This document shows positions 9,518-17,025 of a DNA stretch of 27,718 nt, in pieces. Under the pieces are notes generated by a model that did no database searches, had not been told where the DNA came from, and worked only from the letters and a program-made list of their open reading frames with translations. The translations under genes and the position numbers were made by a program. This DNA comes from an uncultured Ruminococcus sp. (GTDB lineage Bacteria; Bacillota; Clostridia; Oscillospirales; CAG-272), in NCBI GenBank assembly GCA_902766115.1, contig CACXCL010000071.1:1-27718 (forward strand), written 5' to 3'. Each line of letters starts with the position of its first letter. Positions within the stretch are counted from its first letter, which is position 1.

Positions 9518-10747
9518 ATGAAAACAGCGATCACTCCGGTCCTTCTCGGGGCGGACCTCAACTGCTATAACGTAGCCCGCGCTTTTCACGAGCAGTACGG
9601 CGTCGTATCCTACGCCTTCGGACGCTACGCCGTCTCCGCGACCAAGTACTCGAAAATAGTGAAATTTACCGCCGTTTCGGACATTGACACAGAGGATACG
9701 ATGCTCCGTGTGCTGAGCGGCTTTGCGGCGGAACACAAGGGCGAAAAGCTCGTCCTCTTCGGATGCACCGACGACTACGCCACCATGATCTCCCGCTGTC
9801 GGGATAAATTGCCCGACTACACGATCCCGTATCCGGACGACGCGCTTCAGCCGAAGATGGCGTCAAAAGCGGAATTCTATGAACTTTGCGAGCGTCACGG
9901 GATCCCTTACCCGAAAACTGCCGTCCTTCAGGGCGCCGTCTCGGATGCGGAGCTCACACCGGAAGCCCTCGGGTTCGGTTATCCCATCATCATAAAGCCG
10001 TCTTCCAGTATCGAGTACTGGAAGAATCCGTTCGACGGCATGAAGAAGGTCTACCGAGCCGACGACGCCGTCCGCGCGGCTGAGATCATCGGCGCGATCT
10101 ACGGGTCGGGGTACTCGAACAAAGTCATCCTCCAGGAGTTCATCGAGGGCGGCGACTCGCACATGCGTGTTCTCACCTGCTTTTCCGATAAAAACGGCAG
10201 GGTCCGCGCCATGTGTCTCGGTCACACCATGCTTGAAGAGCACACTCCCAAAGGGCTCGGCAATCACGCGGCCATCGTCACGGAACCGGTCACCGAGTTT
10301 CCCCTGACCGAAAAGATAAAAAACCTCCTCGAGGAACTTCACTACACCGGATTTTCCAATTTTGACATAAAGCTTAACGGCGACGGGGACGATTTCCGCG
10401 TTTTCGAGATCAACCTGAGGCAGGGAAGAAGCAACTACTACGTCACCTCCGCGGGACTCAACATTGCGCGCCTTGCCGCGGAAGTGTATGACGACGGAGG
10501 AGACGACGTGATATACTGCGACAGGCGTTTCTTCTGGCACCACGTGCCGAGATCCGTGGCGTTCAGATATACGGAAGATCCCGGACTCATCGACACGGCG
10601 AAAAAACTCGATAAAGAGGGAAGCAGCCGCTCGTCCCTGTGGTACGCGCCGGATCTGAAACTCAATCCCATGAGATTCGTATGCGTTGCGGAGCAGATGA
10701 GACGGCAGAAGAAAAAGTACAAAAAGTTCAGTCCGCTGAACGGATAA
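9518..10747 (+). CDS. ATP-grasp ligase, probable D-aspartate ligase for the peptidoglycan cross-bridge
   Basis: This is an ATP-grasp carboxylate-amine ligase. The opening PVLLGADLNCYNVARAFHEQ and the following TKYSKIVKF strongly recall the start of Aslfm, the Enterococcus faecium ligase that joins the beta-carboxyl of D-Asp to the lysine side chain of UDP-MurNAc-pentapeptide. The ATP-grasp core shows YPIIIKPSSS, then VILQEFIEGGDSHMR, and the metal-binding FEINLRQGRSNYY. It is cytoplasmic, with no signal peptide or membrane span. It starts 22 bp after asnB and ends 15 bp before an aspartate-racemase-like gene, the same partner found beside aslA in lactic acid bacteria. Another amino-acid ligase activity remains possible. 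Confidence 0.82.
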   Translation: MKTAITPVLLGADLNCYNVARAFHEQYGVVSYAFGRYAVSATKYSKIVKFTAVSDIDTEDTMLRVLSGFAAEHKGEKLVLFGCTDDYATMISRCRDKLPDYTIPYPDDALQPKMASKAEFYELCERHGIPYPKTAVLQGAVSDAELTPEALGFGYPIIIKPSSSIEYWKNPFDGMKKVYRADDAVRAAEIIGAIYGSGYSNKVILQEFIEGGDSHMRVLTCFSDKNGRVRAMCLGHTMLEEHTPKGLGNHAAIVTEPVTEFPLTEKIKNLLEELHYTGFSNFDIKLNGDGDDFRVFEINLRQGRSNYYVTSAGLNIARLAAEVYDDGGDDVIYCDRRFFWHHVPRSVAFRYTEDPGLIDTAKKLDKEGSSRSSLWYAPDLKLNPMRFVCVAEQMRRQKKKYKKFSPLNG

Positions 10748-10762
10748 ACGGAGACAAATGAT

Positions 10763-11458
10763 ATGAAATTGCTTGGAGTCCTCGGCGGTCTCGGACCGCT
10801 TTCAAGCGCATATTTCTACGAACTTGTCACGCGCCACACCAAGGTGGAACGTGATCAGGATCACATCGACATGATCATATCGAGCCGCGCGTCCACCCCC
10901 GACAGGACGGCGTTCATCCTCGGCAGAAGCGACGAGGATCCCGTCCCGTATATGGTGGAGGACGCCGTCCGGCTTGAAAAATACGGCGCGGACGCCATCG
11001 TGATCCCGTGCAATACCGCCCATCACTTTATCGGTGAGGTGCGTAAATCCGTCAGCGTCCCCGTCCCGAGCATCATCACCGAGACGTGCGAATACGTCAG
11101 GGACAAGGGCAAAAAAAAGGCGGCGATCCTCGCCACAGAGGGGACGGTCAAAAGCAGATCCTATCAGCACGAGTTCGAGCGGATCGGTCTTGAATGGGCT
11201 GTTCCGGACCCGGCGGGACAGGCGATCCTCATGGATATCATCTACGGCGACGTGAAACGCGGCGTTATCCCTCAGAGGGATAAACTCGACCGGGTCGCCG
11301 AGCCTCTGAGGCAAGCGGGCTGCGACTGCGCGATCCTCGCCTGCACGGAGCTTTCGTTGCTGAAACGGGAACTGGGAGACGATCCGTTCTATATCGACTC
11401 TCTCCACGTTCTCGCAGAATACGCCATAAAACTGTTCGGCAGGGAATACACTCCCTGA
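10763..11458 (+). CDS. aspartate/glutamate racemase family protein, probable aspartate racemase
   Basis: This is a cofactor-independent racemase using two cysteines, expected to make D-Asp (or D-Glu) from the L-form. Both catalytic cysteines are present: Cys83 in PCNTAHH and Cys194 in ACTELS. The N-terminal LLGVLGGLGPLSSAYFYELV is typical of the YgeA/aspartate racemase branch rather than of MurI. The length (231 aa) is normal. It is embedded between the ATP-grasp ligase (15 bp upstream) and murE (20 bp downstream), which argues for supplying D-Asp to the ligase. D-Glu production for MurD is the main alternative. Confidence 0.88.
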   Translation: MKLLGVLGGLGPLSSAYFYELVTRHTKVERDQDHIDMIISSRASTPDRTAFILGRSDEDPVPYMVEDAVRLEKYGADAIVIPCNTAHHFIGEVRKSVSVPVPSIITETCEYVRDKGKKKAAILATEGTVKSRSYQHEFERIGLEWAVPDPAGQAILMDIIYGDVKRGVIPQRDKLDRVAEPLRQAGCDCAILACTELSLLKRELGDDPFYIDSLHVLAEYAIKLFGREYTP

Positions 11459-11478
11459 CCGGGAAAGGAGACGCGACG

Positions 11479-12987
11479 GTGCTGCTGAAACGTCTTTTGT
11501 CGGGAATAGATTACTCCGTCGCGGCAGGCGACGCTGAAGGCGTGGGGATCTCACGTATCGAGTATGATTCCCGCCGCTCGGGAAGGGAAGATCTGTTCGT
11601 TTGTCTCACAGGCGCAAGGACCGACGGCCATATTTTCGCGCCTTTGGCGTATGAGGGCGGGTGCCGCGCCTTCCTCACGGAGCGCAAGCTTGATCTTCCG
11701 GAGGACGCGGTGCAGATCGTCACGGACAACACGAGACGTGCGCTGGCCGTGATCTCGGCGACTTTCTACGGCAGACCGGCGGACGAGCTTCACGTAATAG
11801 GCGTCACCGGGACCAAGGGGAAGACCACGACGGCGCTCCTCATCCACTCGATCCTCAACGCCGCGGGTATTTCCTGCGCGTATATCGGGTCTAACGGCGT
11901 CATCATCAACGGCGAGCACATCGAGACGATGAACACCACTCCCGAGAGCATGGAACTGCATCATTTCTTCGCTCTGATGCGCTCCTCGGGCGTGACGCAC
12001 GTGGCTCTCGAGGTCTCCTCTCAGGCGCTGGACCATTTTCGCGTCTACGGCATCGACTTTGACGTGACTGTTTTTACAAATCTGTACCGCGACCACATAA
12101 GTCCCGTGGAACACGCGTCTTTTGAAGAGTACAAAGCGGCGAAATCGAAGCTGTTTTCAGACTATAAAAAAAGGCTCATTGTCTATAACGCCGACGACAG
12201 TGCGTCTCTGTCCGTCATCTCCGGAGACAAAAAGACCGAAAGACGCTCGTTCTCCGTTAACGACTGCGCCGCGGATTATTTCGCAAGGGAGATATCGCCT
12301 TACCGGGACGCGGACTCTCTCGGCGTGACGTTCGACTGTGTTCACGGGGACAAGACGACGCACTTCCGTCTCATGACCCCCGGTAACTTCAGTGTATACA
12401 ACGGACTTGCCGCTGTCGCCGTGGCGTCGTACTACGGTGTCCCGGCGGAACTCTCCGCCGACATTCTCCGCGATACATCCGTGAGCGGCAGGTTCGAAGT
12501 GGTGCGCGGCCTTCCCGGAAGGACGTTCATCATCGACTACGCTCATAACGGTATAAGTCTCAGAGAAGCCCTTAAAGTGCTCCGAGAATATGATCCTGAG
12601 CGGATAATCTGCCTGTTCGGCTCCGTGGGCGGCAGGACGGAGGAGAGAAGGCGGGGGCTTGCGGAGGCGGCGTCGGAGTACGCCGATTACGTCGTGATCA
12701 CAAGCGATAACCCCGACCGCGAGCCTGCGGCGCAGATCGCCGCGGAGATAGAATCCCATCTCGCCCCCGGCGTTCCTCATGAGATCATCGTCGATCGCGA
12801 GAGCGCCGTGCGACGGACGGTCAGGATGTCCCGCCCGGGAGATATCGTCCTGTTCGCGGGCAAGGGACACGAGAGATATCAGCTCATCGAAGGGATAAAA
12901 GCTCCTTTCTCCGAGCGGTCGATCATCCTTGACGAGTGCCGGACGATGATCGCGGAAGAGATGGAAAAAAAGGCGGGTATTGACTGA
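11479..12987 (+). CDS. murE: UDP-MurNAc-tripeptide synthetase (MurE), probably L-lysine-adding
   Basis: MurE is the cytoplasmic Mur ligase that adds the third stem-peptide residue to UDP-MurNAc-L-Ala-D-Glu. The P-loop GVTGTKGKTTT, the substrate-binding NTTPES and the C-terminal FAGKGHERYQ are all present in 502 residues. The specificity loop reads DNPD at 410-413, whereas diaminopimelate-adding enzymes carry DNPR. The motif at 353 is DYAHNG, which resembles Lys-adding MurE of streptococci more than the DYAHTP of DAP enzymes. Start is GTG at 11479 with AAAGGAG at 11464-11470. It is the last gene of the four-gene envelope operon, followed by a terminator about 36 bp downstream. The family is certain; the lysine call is inference. 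Confidence 0.92.
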   Translation: MLLKRLLSGIDYSVAAGDAEGVGISRIEYDSRRSGREDLFVCLTGARTDGHIFAPLAYEGGCRAFLTERKLDLPEDAVQIVTDNTRRALAVISATFYGRPADELHVIGVTGTKGKTTTALLIHSILNAAGISCAYIGSNGVIINGEHIETMNTTPESMELHHFFALMRSSGVTHVALEVSSQALDHFRVYGIDFDVTVFTNLYRDHISPVEHASFEEYKAAKSKLFSDYKKRLIVYNADDSASLSVISGDKKTERRSFSVNDCAADYFAREISPYRDADSLGVTFDCVHGDKTTHFRLMTPGNFSVYNGLAAVAVASYYGVPAELSADILRDTSVSGRFEVVRGLPGRTFIIDYAHNGISLREALKVLREYDPERIICLFGSVGGRTEERRRGLAEAASEYADYVVITSDNPDREPAAQIAAEIESHLAPGVPHEIIVDRESAVRRTVRMSRPGDIVLFAGKGHERYQLIEGIKAPFSERSIILDECRTMIAEEMEKKAGID

Positions 12988-13023
12988 ATGATCCGCCGCA
13001 CCGCGGAAATCCGTCAAAATAGC

Positions 13024-13058
13024 AAAAAATCTCAACGGAAATTTGTTGAGATTTTTTT
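13024..13058 (+). terminator. intrinsic terminator after murE
   Basis: A perfect 13-bp stem (AAAAAATCTCAAC, 13024-13036) pairs with 13045-13057 around an eight-base loop. The second arm ends in T7. The A-rich first arm also makes it a plausible terminator in the reverse direction. It isolates lexA from the envelope operon. Confidence 0.88.
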
Positions 13059-13069
13059 GATACTAAATC

Positions 13070-13083
13070 CGAACATCTGTTTA
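13070..13083 (+). promoter_or_regulatory. candidate LexA operator (SOS box) for lexA autoregulation
   Basis: CGAACATCTGTTTA matches the Firmicutes SOS box CGAACRNRYGTTYG at 12 of 14 positions. It overlaps the likely -35 of the lexA promoter and lies 81 bp before the lexA start codon, which fits classic autorepression. Confidence 0.7.
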
Positions 13084-13108
13084 CTTTTTTCGACTTTTGT
13101 GGTAAAAT
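13080..13108 (+). promoter_or_regulatory. probable lexA promoter
   Basis: A -10 box TAAAAT (13103-13108) lies 17 bp downstream of the weak -35 TTTACT (13080-13085). The -35 overlaps the SOS box, so LexA binding would block RNA polymerase. Confidence 0.55.
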
Positions 13109-13164
13109 AGACGCAGGAGAAGTTCCCACGGACTCCTCATACCTCAAAAGAACGGAGTGTAATT

Positions 13165-13776
13165 ATGTCGAATCTGACCGAAAAAGAACAAAGGATGTTC
13201 GATTATATAAAGAGCAATATCGAAAACAACGGGTATTCTCCCTCCATCAGGGACATCAGGACCGCGCTGGGGATCGGGAGCACCTCCACCGTCCACACAT
13301 ATCTCGCCCGGCTGGAGAAGAAGGGATATATCCAGAAAGAGAACGGCAAGAGCAGGACGCTCCGTATCGACGGCGCGGAGGACGCCGTCCCGTCCGCTGT
13401 CCGCGTGCCGATACTCGGTACCATTACGGCAGGCGTGCCTATCCTCGCCGTGGAGAATCACGAAGGTTACGTTTCGTACTCCGGCAGCCGTCCCGTCGGG
13501 AACAAGAACGACCTTTTCGCCCTCCGCGTCCGCGGAGAGAGTATGATCGACGCCGGCATACTTGACGGGGATATCGTTATCATCGAAAAAACTCCCGTGG
13601 CGGAGAACGGCGAGATCATCGCCGCTCTGATCGACGACGAGGCGACGGTCAAGACGTTCTACAAAGAGAACGGGCACTACCGCCTCCAGCCTGAGAACAA
13701 GACCATGGATCCGATAATCGTCGACGAGCTCGCGATCCTCGGAAAAGTCATTTCAAGCGTCAGATATTACGAATGA
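13165..13776 (+). CDS. lexA: LexA SOS-response repressor
   Basis: LexA represses DNA-damage genes and cuts itself when stimulated by RecA filaments. Residues 1-70 form the winged helix-turn-helix (NGYSPSIRDIRTALGIGSTSTVHTYL split across two helices). The self-cleavage bond is Ala89-Gly90 in TITAGVPILAVEN. The Ser/Lys dyad is Ser126 (GESMIDAGI) and Lys163 (ATVKTFY). The length of 203 residues is standard. The gene has its own operator and promoter upstream and its own terminator downstream, so it is monocistronic. No second SOS box was noticed elsewhere in the window. Confidence 0.97.
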   Translation: MSNLTEKEQRMFDYIKSNIENNGYSPSIRDIRTALGIGSTSTVHTYLARLEKKGYIQKENGKSRTLRIDGAEDAVPSAVRVPILGTITAGVPILAVENHEGYVSYSGSRPVGNKNDLFALRVRGESMIDAGILDGDIVIIEKTPVAENGEIIAALIDDEATVKTFYKENGHYRLQPENKTMDPIIVDELAILGKVISSVRYYE

Positions 13777-13793
13777 TGACAAAGGGAGATTAT

Positions 13794-13820
13794 TCCCGGA
13801 CAGTTTGTCCGGGATTTTTT
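13794..13820 (+). terminator. intrinsic terminator after lexA
   Basis: TCCCGGACA (13794-13802) pairs perfectly with TGTCCGGGA (13806-13814) around a three-base loop and is followed by six T residues. It begins 18 bp after the lexA stop codon. Confidence 0.93.
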
Positions 13821-13886
13821 CTTTGCGCCGGTTTTCCGTATATTCGGTAACTTTTCGGACGATATTAATACCGAAAAGCGGGAAAA

Positions 13887-13893
13887 AAGGAGG
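13887..13893 (+). promoter_or_regulatory. glgB ribosome binding site that sets the start
   Basis: AAGGAGG lies seven bases before the ATG at 13901. It decides against an in-frame TTG at 13805, which sits inside the lexA terminator hairpin and has no ribosome site. Confidence 0.85.
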
Positions 13894-13900
13894 CGAGAAA

Positions 13901-15862
13901 ATGATCGACGGGATGACCGGATACCGGTCCTGGCTCTTCCACCAGGGTACGAATTTCACCTCCTACGAATTTCTCGGAGCGCACGAAAAAAGAGATGAGG
14001 ACGGGTTCCTCTGTACCTTCCGCGTATGGGCGCCTTCCGCATTATCCGTGTCGCTGATATCGGACCGTACGGGCTGGGACAACGAGATCCCCTTCGAGCG
14101 GATACCTGAGACAGGAATATGGGAACTCTCCGTCCACGACGGGACGCCCTTTGAAGGGACGCTCTATAAATACGTGATCGAGTCAAAAGACGGAGCAAAA
14201 CGAAAAAAGTCCGACCCCTTCGCATTTTCCGGGGAGTACGGCGGCGGGAAGGCGTCGAAAGTCGCGAAACTCCCGGGTGACGTATGGGGCGACTCCGGTT
14301 GGATGCGCTACAGAAAGAGCATTTTCGACAGATCAAAGGAAACAGGTCGTTTCTATCCCGCTCCCATGAACATTTATGAGATGCATCTCGGCTCATGGAT
14401 GACGAAGGACGGTTGCGGAACGTCTGACGGGGAGCATTATCTGAACTACCGTGAAATCGCGCAGCGACTGGCGCCGTATCTGCTCAGGATGGGCTACACA
14501 CACGTCGAGGTGCTGCCGGTGATGGAGCACCCCTTCGACGGCTCCTGGGGATACCAGATCACGGGGTACTATTCGCCGACCTCCCGATTCGGGACGCCGT
14601 CGGATTTTGCATTTTTCGTCGATTATCTTCACCGTTGCGGCATCGGCGTGATCCTTGACTGGGTCCCCGCCCATTTTCCGAAGGACGAGACCGGTCTGAT
14701 CGAATTTGACGGCACGCCTCTGTATGAATATCAGGGCGAGGACCGAAAGGAGCACAGAGGGTGGGGTACAAGATTCTTTGACGTGGGTCGGACGGAAGTA
14801 CAGTCATATCTCGTATCGAACGCCTTGTTCTGGCTCCGGGAATACCACGTCGACGGACTCAGGACCGACGCTGTGGCGTCCATGCTGTACCTTGACTACG
14901 ACAGGGGTCCCGGCGAGTGGTTCCCGAATCCGGACGGAGGCAACGAAAACTACGAGGCGATAGCGTTTTTCAGAAAACTGAACACCGCCGTGTTCGCGGA
15001 ATTCGACGACGTACTGATGATCGCTGAGGAATCCACCGCCTGGCCTAAGGTGACTCATCCGGTGACAGAGGGCGGACTCGGCTTCAATTTCAAGTGGAAT
15101 ATGGGCCTCGCAAACGATATGTTCGATTACATGATGCGCGACCCGGTCTACAGATCGTCGATCCATGATAAGCTGACATTTCCCATGTTTTACGCTTTTT
15201 CGGAGAACTTTATCCTCCCCGTTTCCCATGACGAGGTCGTCCACGGAAAGGGGTCGCTCATCGGCAAAATGTTCGGCGCATACGACGACAAATTTTCTTC
15301 CATGAGGGCTTTTTTGACCTACATGATGACGATGCCCGGGAAAAAACTCACGTTCATGGGCTGCGAATTCGCGCAGTTCCGCGAATGGGACTATGAAAAC
15401 CAGCTTGAGTGGTTCATGACGGACTTCCCGCGCCACCGGGAAATGCAGACCTTCGTCGCTGAACTGAACCGCGTTTACCTGTCCCAGCCGTCCTTATGGG
15501 AGGTTGACACCTCCTGGGAAGGATTCAGATGGATCGACGCGGACGACAGAGATGAAAACCTGATCATATACCGCAGGATAGCCGCGGACGGCGACTCGGT
15601 CACGGTGATCGTCAATTTCTCACCGCTGACGATCGTCCGGAGGAAGATCCCGACGGACAGCCCGGGTGAATACGTTACGCTTATCAACAGCGCCTCTGTC
15701 CGTTACGGAGGCGGAGAAGAAAAAAGAGAAGAAAAATTCACGGCTGACGGGGAGAACATGATCTCAGTCGATATACCGCCGCTTTGCGGGATGATCCTGA
15801 AGCGGGAAAAGAAGAACAGCGTTGCTGTCACACCGTCAGACAAGAGAGGGGAGGATAAATAA
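13901..15862 (+). CDS. glgB: 1,4-alpha-glucan (glycogen) branching enzyme, GH13
   Basis: GlgB introduces alpha-1,6 branches into glycogen by cutting and re-joining alpha-1,4 chains in the cytoplasm. An N-terminal CBM48-like domain (about 20-125, FRVWAPSALSVSLISD) precedes the (beta/alpha)8 barrel. The conserved blocks are DWVPAHFP, GLRTDAVASM with nucleophile Asp323, MIAEESTAWP with acid/base Glu376, and LPVSHDEVVHGKGS. An all-beta C-terminal domain closes the 653-residue protein, a normal length. It opens the glycogen operon. Its TAA stop shares one base with the glgC ATG (TAATG at 15860-15864), indicating translational coupling. I see no convincing promoter in the 80 bp between the lexA terminator and the start. 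Confidence 0.96.
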   Translation: MIDGMTGYRSWLFHQGTNFTSYEFLGAHEKRDEDGFLCTFRVWAPSALSVSLISDRTGWDNEIPFERIPETGIWELSVHDGTPFEGTLYKYVIESKDGAKRKKSDPFAFSGEYGGGKASKVAKLPGDVWGDSGWMRYRKSIFDRSKETGRFYPAPMNIYEMHLGSWMTKDGCGTSDGEHYLNYREIAQRLAPYLLRMGYTHVEVLPVMEHPFDGSWGYQITGYYSPTSRFGTPSDFAFFVDYLHRCGIGVILDWVPAHFPKDETGLIEFDGTPLYEYQGEDRKEHRGWGTRFFDVGRTEVQSYLVSNALFWLREYHVDGLRTDAVASMLYLDYDRGPGEWFPNPDGGNENYEAIAFFRKLNTAVFAEFDDVLMIAEESTAWPKVTHPVTEGGLGFNFKWNMGLANDMFDYMMRDPVYRSSIHDKLTFPMFYAFSENFILPVSHDEVVHGKGSLIGKMFGAYDDKFSSMRAFLTYMMTMPGKKLTFMGCEFAQFREWDYENQLEWFMTDFPRHREMQTFVAELNRVYLSQPSLWEVDTSWEGFRWIDADDRDENLIIYRRIAADGDSVTVIVNFSPLTIVRRKIPTDSPGEYVTLINSASVRYGGGEEKREEKFTADGENMISVDIPPLCGMILKREKKNSVAVTPSDKRGEDK

Positions 15863-17007
15863 TGACGTATATCAGGGACGAATGCGTGGCAATGATCCTT
15901 GCCGGAGGCAGCGGCAGCCGCCTGGGGACGCTGACGGAAAAAACGGCGAAGCCGGCGGTTTCCTTCGGCGGGAAATACCGTATAATCGACTTCACTCTGT
16001 CAAACTGCTCGAACTCCGGTATCAGGACCGTGGGCGTGCTGACCCAGTACCGCCCGACGGAGCTTTCCGAGTATATCGGAAGCGGGAGACCGTGGGATCT
16101 TGACGGCTCAAGGGGCGGCGTGTTTATTCTTCCGCCGTATCTCGGGCGCGACGGAGGCGATTTTTACAGCGGCACCGCCGATTCCGTTTACCGTAATCTC
16201 GAGTTCATCCGCCGTTACGGAGCGAAATACGTTTTGATCCTCTCCGGCGATCACATCTATAAAATGGACTACGGAAGGATGATCGCCGAACACAAGCGGC
16301 GCGCCGCGGGAGTTACCGTTGCAACGGTGGAGGTCCCGCCGGCGGATGCGCCGAGATTCGGCATTCTTGAAACCGACGACGATCTTTTCGTCACGGGATT
16401 TGAGGAAAAACCGAAAAATCCCCGCTCCACCACCGCCTCGATGGGGGTATATGTGTTTTCATTTGATATACTCGCCGATTATCTCGCCGGGGACGCAGCT
16501 GATGACGGCAGCAGTCACGATTTCGGGAAAAACGTGATCCCGGCGCTTGTCAGAGACGGCGTTCCGGTCCTTTCCTACCCGTTTTACGGGTACTGGCGCG
16601 ACGTCGGCACCGTGGACTCGCTTTGGCGGGCGAATATGGATCTGATAAACGCGGACTCGGGTCTTGACGTCCGGGAAGTCACGTGGCGCGTCATGACGGG
16701 CGGAGATCTGCGTCCGCCTCAGTGCATCGGTCATGACGCGGATGTGAGATCATCCGTTACGTCCGACGGCTCTTTCATCAACGGCGAGGTGAAGAACTCC
16801 GTTGTATCGAGAGGGGCGGTGGTAGATCAAGGCGCCAGGGTCAGATATTCCGTCCTGATGGAAGACGTGCGGGTGGAAAGCGGAGCCGTTGTGGAATACG
16901 CGGTGGTAAGTCCCGGGACAGTCGTAAAAGAGGGTGCGCAGGTCAAAGGAAGAGCGGGATCGGAGCGGGAGCCCGCCGAGATTGCCCTTTACTGCCAAAC
17001 GACTTGA
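15862..17007 (+). CDS. glgC: glucose-1-phosphate adenylyltransferase (ADP-glucose pyrophosphorylase)
   Basis: GlgC makes ADP-glucose from glucose-1-phosphate and ATP, the committed step of bacterial glycogen synthesis. The nucleotide-binding signature AGGSGSRLGTLTEKTAKPAV is at residues 15-34. SGDHIYKMDY (catalytic Asp) and GFEEKPKNP (glucose-1-phosphate Lys) follow. The C-terminal part is a left-handed beta-helix of imperfect hexapeptides (VVSRGAVVDQGARV region). The length of 381 residues is standard. No GlgD paralogue accompanies it, unlike many Bacilli, so it probably forms a homotetramer. It overlaps the glgB stop by one base, and glgA begins 18 bp after its stop. Confidence 0.96.
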   Translation: MTYIRDECVAMILAGGSGSRLGTLTEKTAKPAVSFGGKYRIIDFTLSNCSNSGIRTVGVLTQYRPTELSEYIGSGRPWDLDGSRGGVFILPPYLGRDGGDFYSGTADSVYRNLEFIRRYGAKYVLILSGDHIYKMDYGRMIAEHKRRAAGVTVATVEVPPADAPRFGILETDDDLFVTGFEEKPKNPRSTTASMGVYVFSFDILADYLAGDAADDGSSHDFGKNVIPALVRDGVPVLSYPFYGYWRDVGTVDSLWRANMDLINADSGLDVREVTWRVMTGGDLRPPQCIGHDADVRSSVTSDGSFINGEVKNSVVSRGAVVDQGARVRYSVLMEDVRVESGAVVEYAVVSPGTVVKEGAQVKGRAGSEREPAEIALYCQTT

Positions 17008-17025
17008 AATGAGAGGACATAAGTC

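Noticed and set aside
13805..13900. Extended glgB start at TTG 13805
   Set aside because: It falls inside the lexA terminator hairpin and has no ribosome site. ATG 13901 has AAGGAGG seven bases upstream.
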